Assembly: GCA_964614375.1 (NCBI GenBank)
Contig: CAZTLI010000400.1
Coordinates: forward strand, 1 to 5,163
DNA from: CAZTLI01 sp964614375
GTDB lineage: Bacteria; Chloroflexota; Anaerolineae; Aggregatilineales; Phototrophicaceae
Direction: 5' to 3'
Length of the DNA stretch: 5,163 nucleotides
The notes under the pieces are model-generated. The model saw nothing but the letters and a program-made list of their open reading frames with translations. It did no database searches and was not told the DNA's origin. Positions 1 through 4,810 of the stretch are shown here, piece after piece (positions within the stretch are counted from its first letter, which is position 1; each line of letters opens with the position of its first letter). The position numbers and the translations under genes were made by a program.

Positions 1-374
1 CGATCAGGCAATTGAATAGTGACACGCCCTTCGCGCCATTCTTTGGGATAAATGCAGACGCCGCCTTCGGGCAGATTTTGCACATCTTCAACCGCTGTGT
101 CGGGGTTGAAGACGATGGCGATTTCGGTCTCGGCACGGCGCGCGGTGTATCCATCTTTGCTTACGCGGATGGAATACCATGTCGGCAGTCCCTTGATATT
201 AGAGGGGAAAAGATTCTTGCCATTGACGGGAATGCCCATCTTGAACAGGGCGCGAATGAGGACGGTATTGGATGTCTGGCTGCCGGAGCCATTTTTTGTT
301 GCAACCATGAAGGTAAAGTTATTGGTCACTGCACCTTCGGTATTTGCTTTAGTGGGAACTTGTAATGCACACAT
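1..374 (-). CDS. korA: 2-oxoacid:ferredoxin oxidoreductase, alpha subunit (KorA-type), N-terminal part, cut by the window edge
   Basis: The reverse complement encodes about 124 residues with no stop before the left edge. From the ATG at 374 the protein has NNFTFMVATKNGSGSQTSN (residues 18-36), then LIRALFKMGIPV (39-50), GKNLFPSNIKGLPTWYSIRV (52-71) and a SKDGYTARR segment. These are hallmarks of the gamma domain that begins fused KorA-type alpha subunits, where G-S-G-S-Q and K-N-L-F-P-S-N-I are highly conserved. In the family this subunit pairs with a TPP-binding KorB subunit to convert 2-oxoglutarate or a similar 2-oxoacid plus CoA to acyl-CoA and CO2, reducing ferredoxin in the cytoplasm. 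The substrate cannot be fixed from this fragment. The start is uncertain: ATG 374, GTG 419 and ATG 455 are all in frame with no stop between them. The only strong purine run (AAAGGAG, about 22 nt before ATG 374) fits none of them well. The gene lies 86 bp downstream of the GntR-type regulator on the same strand, so co-transcription or direct regulation is plausible. Confidence 0.9.
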   Translation of the reverse strand, partial: MCALQVPTKANTEGAVTNNFTFMVATKNGSGSQTSNTVLIRALFKMGIPVNGKNLFPSNIKGLPTWYSIRVSKDGYTARRAETEIAIVFNPDTAVEDVQNLPEGGVCIYPKEWREGRVTIQLPD

Positions 375-454
375 GGTCTGGACGCAGGGCGTCGGTCTCC
401 TTTCAGATGTGTCACTCACAGTACATGCTGCCAACCCATGATGACGATAGGACA

Positions 455-467
455 TTCAATCTATGAA
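455..467. promoter_or_regulatory. Possible second operator half-palindrome upstream of korA
   Basis: TTCAATCTATGAA shares the TTCA-N5-TGAA framework with the centre of the perfect palindrome at 1173-1191 (TTCATCTGATGAA). Its arms are only 4 bp. It overlaps the stop codon of the regulator gene and lies just before korA, where a regulator of korA would be expected to bind. A chance match is possible. Confidence 0.3.
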
Positions 468-1165
468 GCATTGTCATTATTGCTGATGTGCTGCTCCTTC
501 GGTGTATAGCGGATGAGGCGCGTGTGTTCGATGAAGGCCGTTTGCGCCTCGTCAAAGTCACCGGCTTCAATCGCGTTAAGAATGCGTTCGTGATAATCCC
601 AAACGCTCTGATGATAGGCTAAATCTGCATAACGGGTGATTTCGATGGTCTCATAGGCATCCCAATAGGCTTCGAGTAGCCCAATGATAAAGGGGTTTTC
701 TAAATTCCTGAATACGGTCAGATGAAAGGTGCGATGTTCACTGTTCGGGATACGAATCCAGTCATCGGCGAGTTTGGCGCGCGCGTTGGTGATGCAGTCG
801 CGCATGATGGCGATGTCGCCCGGTGTGATACAGGCACAGGCTTCGTGCCAGAACGCCATTTCCAGATGAATCCGCAGCGCGCCAAACATCTCGAAGTGCC
901 TTATATCGGTGGCAATGGCATACAACAGCGACAATCGTACCGCTGGCGCGAAAGAATAGGCTTTGAGGCGCGTCCCGGTCTTTGACCGTACTTCGACTAA
1001 GCCCAGCGCGCGCGCGACTTCAAGCTGTTCGCGGACTTTACTGATGCTGATGCCGAGATGGGACTCTTCTTTGAGTTCGGCTAACGAGGGAATACGATCA
1101 TCTGCACAATAACCCTGGCGGATGAGATAGTTTAGAAGGTCAGAACCTAAGTCAATGTCGGACAT
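461..1165 (-). CDS. GntR-family transcriptional regulator, FadR subfamily (FCD domain)
   Basis: This 234-residue protein has the two-domain FadR-subfamily layout. Residues 8-67 form a winged helix-turn-helix: RIPSLAELKEESHLGISISK at 24-43 matches the GntR 'lPSerelaeelgvSr' pattern, followed by VREQLEVARALGLVEV and the wing K-T-G-T-R-L. Residues about 85-218 form an all-helical FCD effector domain with R98-x-x-L-E102, F147-H148, Y191-H192-x-x-I-L-x-A-I and E213-H214. The H148, H192 and H214 spacing (44, 22) fits the metal-binding triad of FCD proteins. The usual Asp four residues before the first His is His144 here. The reading frame extends up to an ATG at 1219, but ATG 1165 is preferred: a TATAAT box (1205-1210) and a palindrome (1173-1191) lie inside the longer version, and the conserved domain begins soon after 1165. 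Such proteins usually repress genes for organic or fatty acid metabolism and release DNA on ligand binding. The ligand here is unknown; the downstream korA is the obvious candidate target. Confidence 0.9.
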   Translation of the reverse strand: MSDIDLGSDLLNYLIRQGYCADDRIPSLAELKEESHLGISISKVREQLEVARALGLVEVRSKTGTRLKAYSFAPAVRLSLLYAIATDIRHFEMFGALRIHLEMAFWHEACACITPGDIAIMRDCITNARAKLADDWIRIPNSEHRTFHLTVFRNLENPFIIGLLEAYWDAYETIEITRYADLAYHQSVWDYHERILNAIEAGDFDEAQTAFIEHTRLIRYTPKEQHISNNDNAS

Positions 1166-1172
1166 GCACAGC

Positions 1173-1191
1173 CTATTCATCTGATGAATAG
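1173..1191. promoter_or_regulatory. Perfect 9-bp inverted repeat, probable operator of the GntR-type regulator
   Basis: The sequence CTATTCATC-T-GATGAATAG is a perfect palindrome with 9-bp arms around a single central base. It lies 7 bp before the preferred start codon (1165) and just downstream of the TATAAT box at 1205-1210, the classic position for autorepression. GntR-family dimers bind short palindromes of this size. As RNA it could also fold into an 8-bp stem with a 3-nt loop, but the one-base centre suggests a DNA site. That the neighbouring regulator binds it is inference. Confidence 0.65.
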
Positions 1192-1204
1192 TATGAATGT
1201 GATG

Positions 1205-1210
1205 ATTATA
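1205..1210 (-). promoter_or_regulatory. -10 box of the GntR-type regulator promoter
   Basis: The minus strand reads TATAAT exactly, 39 bp upstream of the preferred start codon at 1165. No good -35 element sits at the usual 16-18 bp; the best resemblance, TAGACA (1233-1238), is 22 bp away, so the promoter may be weak at -35 or activator-assisted. The inferred transcription start near 1198 would place the palindrome at 1173-1191 in the first transcribed bases. It also argues against translation from the upstream ATG at 1219. Confidence 0.5.
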
Positions 1211-1270
1211 GTGTAACATGGGCGTTGGCGCTTGTCTAGAACGGGCTGTTAGAACGGCCTTAGAATGGAT

Positions 1271-1303
1271 GGGGAGGCGGCGCCAGGCTTCAGCCGCCTC
1301 CCC
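1271..1303 (-). terminator. GC-rich hairpin after the kinase gene, probable terminator
   Basis: GGGGAGGCGGC (1271-1281) and GCCGCCTCCCC (1293-1303) form a perfect 11-bp stem with an 11-nt loop. The hairpin begins 11 bp beyond the stop codon of the deoxynucleoside kinase and lies ahead of the promoter of the next gene, the expected place for a terminator. In the direction of transcription no clear T-run follows (ATCCATTCTAAGG), so it is not a textbook intrinsic terminator and may instead stabilise the 3' end. Confidence 0.65.
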
Positions 1304-1314
1304 AGATGGTGCTA

Positions 1315-1953
1315 TTAGACGGGTTTTTGTGCGAGGGCAGATTGAATGTCGCGGATGAGTCGCGCCAGATGGTCAGGATTATGGGCGAAGTCCGTTCCAT
1401 CGACAGGTACGCGCAAGACGGGGCACGCTGTCCAATCGCCAATCCATTGTTCATAGAGGCTGTTGAGGCGTTCGAGATAGTCACGCTGGATATTTTGCTC
1501 GAATTCGCGCCCACGCTGTTGGATGCGCGCTGTCAGTAAATCCACACTACTCTGTAAATAGATAATCAAGTCTGGTGGCGGCAAAAAGGCACTCACTGCT
1601 TTATAGAGACGGCGGTAGGTTTCATAGTCGCGCGCGTCCATCCGCCCCTGTTCCCCCAGATTGCGGGCAAAAATCTCGGCATCTTCATAGACTGTGCGAT
1701 CCTGCACCACACTGCCGGGATGGTCGAGAAGCTGGCGGTGGTGTTCCAGGCGTTTGCCCAAAAAGAAGACCTGCGAGTGAAAACTCCATCGCTGCATATC
1801 GTCATAAAAGTCCGCCAGATAGGGATTCTCGGCATTGGCTTCATAGAATGGTTCCCAACCGAATTCATCGGCGAGTAAACCCGTTAGTGTGCTTTTGCCT
1901 ACACCAATGTTGCCCGCAATGGCGATGAAGTGTGCGCGTGAATCGTGTGTCAT
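1315..1953 (-). CDS. Deoxynucleoside kinase (deoxyadenosine/deoxyguanosine kinase type)
   Basis: This 212-residue cytoplasmic P-loop kinase matches the usual length of bacterial deoxynucleoside kinases. The ATP-binding loop GNIGVGKST is at residues 14-22. The substrate segment Y37-E38 followed by E42-N-P-Y45 corresponds to the 'E...NPYL..FY' region of the dNK family. Q84-D85-R86 is the family (D/E)RS-type motif, here with Thr in place of Ser. The arginine-rich lid (R142, R146, R148) is followed by E149-F150, and PPPDLIIYL (124-132) is the usual strand before the lid. The family transfers phosphate from ATP to deoxynucleosides for nucleotide salvage. Bacterial members of this form usually prefer deoxyadenosine or deoxyguanosine, but specificity cannot be read with certainty. 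An AGGA 8 bp before the ATG serves as ribosome binding site. The gene follows the lipoprotein gene by 36 bp with no terminator between, so the two are probably co-transcribed, and a strong hairpin follows its stop. Confidence 0.93.
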   Translation of the reverse strand: MTHDSRAHFIAIAGNIGVGKSTLTGLLADEFGWEPFYEANAENPYLADFYDDMQRWSFHSQVFFLGKRLEHHRQLLDHPGSVVQDRTVYEDAEIFARNLGEQGRMDARDYETYRRLYKAVSAFLPPPDLIIYLQSSVDLLTARIQQRGREFEQNIQRDYLERLNSLYEQWIGDWTACPVLRVPVDGTDFAHNPDHLARLIRDIQSALAQKPV

Positions 1954-1989
1954 AAGACAATCCTGGAGATAGTTTGAGTCATGGTCAAT

Positions 1990-2721
1990 TTACCCGGCTG
2001 CGTCAGTAAGGGTGATGGTCACCTGTCCGATGAGGTCTTCTGAACCGTCCGCCATGTCCACTGAATACGCCCGAATTGTCGCTTCACCTAAATAACCACT
2101 GGTCGGCAAGTCGGCAGTCCAGGGAATTTCGTCGATGAGATTGGGATTGAAGACGGTGACAACCATCGTCGATATGAGTGTTCCGTCCACATCGGTCAAT
2201 TCCAACTGCATCGTGCCCTCAAATAAGCCAGAAGCTGTCCCGGTGACTTCAATCGTGTCACCGCCAACTGTTGCCCCATCGAATGGGCTGAAAATAGCGC
2301 CGAATACCCCTTGTGGTCGATTTGAGATGTCGGTCAGGATGATAGTGGCAATATCATAATCGCGTGTGTCATCAGCAGCGGGCAAAGCCAGGATATTGAC
2401 CTCTGTCGGTTCGCCAGTGTAGCCATGCACCACCTCGGTCTGCCAGCGACCATCAGCAGCGGGTGTAATCGTGGTCGCGGTGATGATGGTTTCATTCACA
2501 TCGACAAGCTGAATGACAAAAGTCTCCACGCCAGCACTTGTGCCCGCGAGATGGAGCGACTCAGCGAAGATGACCGCGCCATCCGGTGGGAATTCAATAT
2601 CGACCGCGCCTGTGAGTGGGGCGGCGCTCGGCGCAGCAGGCGTATCGGACGCCGCTTGTGGCTCGCCACCACAGCCAGTAATGAGAAGAGCAAGGCAACA
2701 GATCGCTATCGTCAGGCGCAT
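1990..2721 (-). CDS. Lipoprotein with two Gmad2-like Ig domains
   Basis: The 243-residue product begins with a short charged start (MR), a hydrophobic stretch and the lipobox ITGC, giving a predicted lipidated Cys17. It is therefore exported and anchored to the outer face of the membrane. Residues 20-39 form an Ala/Pro/Ser/Thr-rich linker. Two similar beta-rich repeats follow, from about residue 41 (I-E-F-P-P-D-G-A-V-I-F) and about residue 140 (I-F-S-P-F-D-G-A-T-V). The second continues with I-E-V-T-G-T-A-S-G-L-F-E-G-T and T-D-V-D-G-T-L-I-S. This 'sPfdGatv...vtGtAs.fEgt....l.d.dG' pattern is that of the Gmad2 immunoglobulin-like domain, known from spore-germination proteins and many lipoproteins of non-spore-formers. 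No catalytic residues are apparent, and a binding or structural role is inferred. GAGGA lies about 11 bp before the ATG. The gene heads a probable operon with the downstream kinase, a pairing with no obvious functional reason. Confidence 0.85.
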   Translation of the reverse strand: MRLTIAICCLALLITGCGGEPQAASDTPAAPSAAPLTGAVDIEFPPDGAVIFAESLHLAGTSAGVETFVIQLVDVNETIITATTITPAADGRWQTEVVHGYTGEPTEVNILALPAADDTRDYDIATIILTDISNRPQGVFGAIFSPFDGATVGGDTIEVTGTASGLFEGTMQLELTDVDGTLISTMVVTVFNPNLIDEIPWTADLPTSGYLGEATIRAYSVDMADGSEDLIGQVTITLTDAAG

Positions 2722-2754
2722 AGCCAGATTTTTCCTCTCTGTGTGAATACCTCA

Positions 2755-2782
2755 TTTATACTGATGTCGCTGTATTTTGCAA
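2755..2782 (-). promoter_or_regulatory. Probable promoter of the lipoprotein-kinase operon
   Basis: On the minus strand TTGCAA (2777-2782) and TATAAA (2755-2760) are separated by 16 bp and lie 33 bp upstream of the lipoprotein start codon. The match is four of six at -35 and five of six at -10. It points away from the gamma-family PLP enzyme gene, so the 158-bp gap is a divergent promoter region. Confidence 0.45.
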
Positions 2783-2813
2783 CGCACAAAACGTTAAGAT
2801 TTGGATATGGTTC

Positions 2814-2845
2814 AGCGGGACTAGAGCCAATGTGTGTCTCCCGCT
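2814..2845. repeat. 7-bp inverted repeat in the divergent promoter region
   Basis: AGCGGGA (2814-2820) and TCCCGCT (2839-2845) are perfect complements separated by 18 bp. The right arm overlaps the first base of a TATACT -10-like box (2845-2850) on the plus strand, so the arms bracket the -35/-10 spacer of the downstream gene. This could be an operator with two half-sites about two helical turns apart. It is not a tRNA remnant, as the spacing is too short. Confidence 0.35.
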
Positions 2846-2850
2846 ATACT
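2845..2850 (+). promoter_or_regulatory. Possible -10 box for the gamma-family PLP enzyme gene
   Basis: TATACT matches the -10 consensus at five of six bases and would give a leader of about 23 nt ending in the start codon at 2880. The -35 position (TAGAGC, 2822-2827) matches poorly, so activation or another promoter is possible. Confidence 0.35.
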
Positions 2851-2868
2851 ACGCTAAACCGACCCATC

Positions 2869-2873
2869 AGGAG
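2869..2873 (+). promoter_or_regulatory. Ribosome binding site fixing the start of the PLP enzyme gene
   Basis: AGGAG lies 6 bp before the ATG at 2880. This is the best Shine-Dalgarno match in the window and decides between ATG 2880 and the in-frame upstream ATG at 2832, which lies upstream of the candidate -10 box. Confidence 0.75.
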
Positions 2874-2879
2874 ACGCAC

Positions 2880-4016
2880 ATGATAACCGATGATTTGCAC
2901 TTTGACACGCTGGCAATTCACGCCGGGCAAGACCCCGACCCAACAACGGGCGCTATTATGACACCCATTTACCAGACTTCGACCTATGTCCAGGCTGCGC
3001 CCGGTGATCATAAGGGTTTTGAATACAGCCGTACAGACAATCCCACCCGCACAGCCCTGCAAGAACTTATTGCGGCGCTGGAAGGCGGCAAATACGGGCT
3101 TGCTTACGCCAGTGGTTTAGCTGCGACAGATAACGTGCTGCGGCTGTTCAATCCGGGTGACCATGTGATTGTTGGCAATGATGTGTATGGTGGCACCTAT
3201 CGCCTGTTTGAGAAGGTGTATAAGCGTTATGGTCTGCAATTTAGCTGGGTCGATTTGAGCGATTTGGGCGCTGTGAAAGCGGCCTTTCGCCCGGAAACGC
3301 GCCTGCTCTGGCTGGAAACGCCGACCAATCCCTACCTTTCGCTTGGTGACATTGCGACGCTGGCGAAACTGGCATCGGGCAATGTGCTTGTGGCCGTCGA
3401 TAATACCTTCGCCAGTCCCGCGATTCAACAGCCTCTGAAGTTGGGCGCAGATATTGTGTTACACAGCAGCACCAAGTATCTCGGTGGGCACAGTGATGTC
3501 GTTGGTGGTCTGGTCGCACTGAACGACGAAAAAGTCTATGCCGACCTGAAATTCCTGCAAAATGCCGCCGGAGCAGTGCCGGGGCCACAGGATTGTTTTC
3601 TGGTGCTGCGCGGCATCAAGACGTTGGGAATCCGCATTGAACGCCACAGTGAGAATGCGATGCAAATCGCACGGATGCTGGAAGACCATCCAGCGGTGCA
3701 GCGGGTCTACTATCCGGGTCTGGAAAGTCACCCGCAGCATCTACTCGCCAAACAGCAGATGCAGCACTATGGCGGGATGGTCAGCATGATTCTCGAAAGC
3801 GAAGACGCAGCGCGGCGGATGGTCAGCAAGACGAAATTGTTTTCACTGGCGGAGAGTCTGGGTGGTGTCGAAAGTCTCATCGAACATCCCTACAGCATGA
3901 CTCACGCCAGCACCGCCGACAGTGACATCGCCGTAGACCCGGCGCTGGTGCGTTTGAGTGTCGGCATTGAGCATGTGGACGATTTAATCAACGATTTGCG
4001 GCAGGCGTTGATTTAA
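2880..4016 (+). CDS. metB: Cystathionine gamma-synthase / gamma-lyase family PLP enzyme
   Basis: The 378-residue protein has the normal length of the Cys/Met-metabolism PLP family (aspartate aminotransferase fold). Landmarks are E48-Y49-S50-R51, which bind cofactor phosphate from the neighbouring subunit, followed by N54-P-T-R57; S78-G-L-A-A; Y103-G-G-T, whose Tyr stacks on PLP; T147-P-T-N-P151; D174-N-T, contacting the pyridine nitrogen; and H195-S-S-T-K199-Y, with the Schiff-base lysine K199. Further on are G-P-Q-D with R-G-I-K-T-L, then S326-L-G-G-V-E331-S-L-I-E-H-P and R358-L-S-V-G-I-E-H, whose Arg holds substrate carboxylate. Glu48 and Glu331 fit the gamma-synthase/gamma-lyase branch rather than beta-lyase. 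The family either joins an activated homoserine to cysteine to make cystathionine, or splits cystathionine to cysteine, 2-oxobutyrate and ammonia; sequence alone does not separate these. If the gene at the right edge is cystathionine beta-synthase, the lyase direction is favoured. A tandem TAA TAA ends the gene. The symbol marks the family, not a proven activity. Confidence 0.93.
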   Translation: MITDDLHFDTLAIHAGQDPDPTTGAIMTPIYQTSTYVQAAPGDHKGFEYSRTDNPTRTALQELIAALEGGKYGLAYASGLAATDNVLRLFNPGDHVIVGNDVYGGTYRLFEKVYKRYGLQFSWVDLSDLGAVKAAFRPETRLLWLETPTNPYLSLGDIATLAKLASGNVLVAVDNTFASPAIQQPLKLGADIVLHSSTKYLGGHSDVVGGLVALNDEKVYADLKFLQNAAGAVPGPQDCFLVLRGIKTLGIRIERHSENAMQIARMLEDHPAVQRVYYPGLESHPQHLLAKQQMQHYGGMVSMILESEDAARRMVSKTKLFSLAESLGGVESLIEHPYSMTHASTADSDIAVDPALVRLSVGIEHVDDLINDLRQALI

Positions 4017-4101
4017 TAATAGATGGCAAGGTATAACCGGTTGTGTCTTCGCTATTTGCCTTTGTAATAAGGTTACAGTGTTATGGAGCAGGCACACATA
4101 C

Positions 4102-4302
4102 ATGACTGACGTACAAGCCCTATTCCGCGAAATTGAGCAGTTCCATGTGGATGATTTAGCGGCTGATTACTTCCCTTTTTTTCGCACGCTGTCCCACAAT
4201 GCTCTTTCGCGTGTTTCGTCTAATTGCTGCCATTCACCGGGTTGCAGACCGTCGAGCGTGATGCTGCCAATCGCCCATCGTACCAGTCGCAAGGTGGGAT
4301 GA
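4102..4302 (+). other. Gene-like start of unknown function running into the end of rluE; possible truncated gene
   Basis: An ATG at 4102 opens a 66-codon frame. Its first 25 or so residues look like a real protein beginning: MTDVQALFREIEQFHVDDLA, with acidic and aliphatic residues in a helix-like pattern, then ADYFPFF. AGG and GGAG lie 9-13 bp upstream. From about 4167 the frame is antisense to the end of rluE, and its residues become Ser/Cys/Arg-rich and unlike a conserved protein. It might be the 5' remnant of a gene cut off by a rearrangement, a very short gene, or chance. The family is not recognised. Apart from this frame, the 150-bp gap at 4017-4166 shows only weak short inverted repeats and no convincing terminator. 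Confidence 0.25.
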
Positions 4303-4760
4303 CCAATGGCTGCCGTCATGCGGCGCACCTGCCGATTGCGACCTTCGGTAATGGTTAATTCCAACCAGCAATCCGGCACATTTTTGCGGTAACGGATGGA
4401 TACAGGCCGTTCCGGTATGTCGGGTGGGTCAATATGCCTGACCTGTGCCGGACGAGTTTTGCCGCCTTTGATGACCACACCCCGTCGCAGTTGATTGAGT
4501 GCATCATCATCCGGGATGCGTTCGACCTGCACCCGGTATGTGCGTGGGTGTTCGTATTTGGGGTCGGTCAGGCGATGATTGAGTGTGCCAGAACTGGTCA
4601 GCAGCAGCAGTCCCTCGCTGTCCATGTCTAATCGTCCAGCGGCGTAAATATCCGGCAGATTGATATAGTCCGCCAGCGTGGGACGACCCGCGTCGTCGGT
4701 GAATTTGGTCAGGACGCCATAAGGTTTCCAGAAGCGGATGAGCGTAGCTGTGTGGGTCAT
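4167..4760 (-). CDS. rluE: 23S rRNA pseudouridine synthase, RluE type
   Basis: The 197-residue protein belongs to the RsuA/RluE branch of pseudouridine synthases but has no N-terminal S4 domain, as is typical of RluE. It opens with F10-W-K-P-Y-G-V-L, continues with F20-T-D-D-A-G-R-P-T-L and carries the catalytic motif A-A-G-R-L-D45-M-D-S-E-G-L-L-L-L-T, where D45 is the nucleophilic aspartate. The C-terminal motif E139-G-R-N-R-Q-V-R-R-M148 is intact, followed by G-H-P-T-L-R-L-V-R and G-E-W. F-T-D-x-A-G-R-x-T-L and Y-A-A-G-R-L-D are close to E. coli RluE, which isomerises U2457 of 23S rRNA near the peptidyl transferase centre. The same target is assumed here. The ATG at 4760 has no Shine-Dalgarno sequence (CTTATCATCCCC precedes it), and a hairpin ends 11 nt upstream. 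It follows the CBS-domain gene by 50 bp on the same strand and may be co-transcribed with it. It converges with the gamma-family PLP enzyme gene. Confidence 0.93.
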   Translation of the reverse strand: MTHTATLIRFWKPYGVLTKFTDDAGRPTLADYINLPDIYAAGRLDMDSEGLLLLTSSGTLNHRLTDPKYEHPRTYRVQVERIPDDDALNQLRRGVVIKGGKTRPAQVRHIDPPDIPERPVSIRYRKNVPDCWLELTITEGRNRQVRRMTAAIGHPTLRLVRWAIGSITLDGLQPGEWQQLDETRERALWDSVRKKGK

Positions 4761-4771
4761 GGGGATGATAA

Positions 4772-4795
4772 GGGGCGACAGTTATCTATCGCCCC
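4772..4795 (-). other. Intergenic RNA hairpin between the CBS-domain gene and rluE
   Basis: On the minus strand GGGGCGATAG pairs with CTGTCGCCCC around an ATAA loop, giving a 10-bp stem with one T·G wobble pair. The pairing is better on this strand than on the plus strand, where the wobble becomes a C/A mismatch, which suggests an RNA made in this direction. It sits 15 bp past the stop of the CBS-domain gene and 11 bp before the rluE ATG. No T-run follows, so it could be a weak or Rho-assisted terminator, a processing site, or a translation element of rluE. Confidence 0.55.
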
Positions 4796-4810
4796 ATTTG
4801 GTTGACAGTC

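Noticed and set aside
12..441. Two overlapping plus-strand open frames (12-365 and 52-441)
   Set aside because: The minus strand over the same bases encodes highly conserved KorA motifs; the plus-strand products show no recognisable family pattern.
1166..1219. An 18-residue N-terminal extension of the GntR-type regulator from ATG 1219
   Set aside because: The extension (His-rich) is not domain-like and would contain the TATAAT box and the palindrome, so the ATG at 1165 is preferred.
2370..2463. A 13-bp direct repeat (catcagcagcggg at 2370-2382 and 2451-2463)
   Set aside because: Both copies fall in the lipoprotein gene and encode similar short P-A-A-D loops; chance or shared codon use explains them.
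2811..2850. Possible tRNA fragment (7-bp arms reminiscent of an acceptor stem, with GGTTC nearby)
   Set aside because: Only 18 bp separate the arms, with no D, anticodon or T arm; it cannot be a tRNA.
2832..2879. A 16-residue upstream extension of the gamma-family PLP enzyme from ATG 2832
   Set aside because: AGGAG at the right distance from ATG 2880, and the candidate -10 box inside the extension, favour the shorter form; family members also begin near this point.
2425..2883. A 152-codon plus-strand frame crossing the lipoprotein gene and the divergent promoter region
   Set aside because: It is antisense to a clear lipoprotein gene, runs through the promoter region and past the ribosome binding site of the PLP enzyme gene, and has no recognisable motif.
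4021..4075. Short inverted repeats after the PLP enzyme gene (GGCAA/TTGCC, AACCGGTT, CCTT/AAGG)
   Set aside because: Stems of 4-5 bp with long or poor loops and no T-run; too weak to call a terminator.
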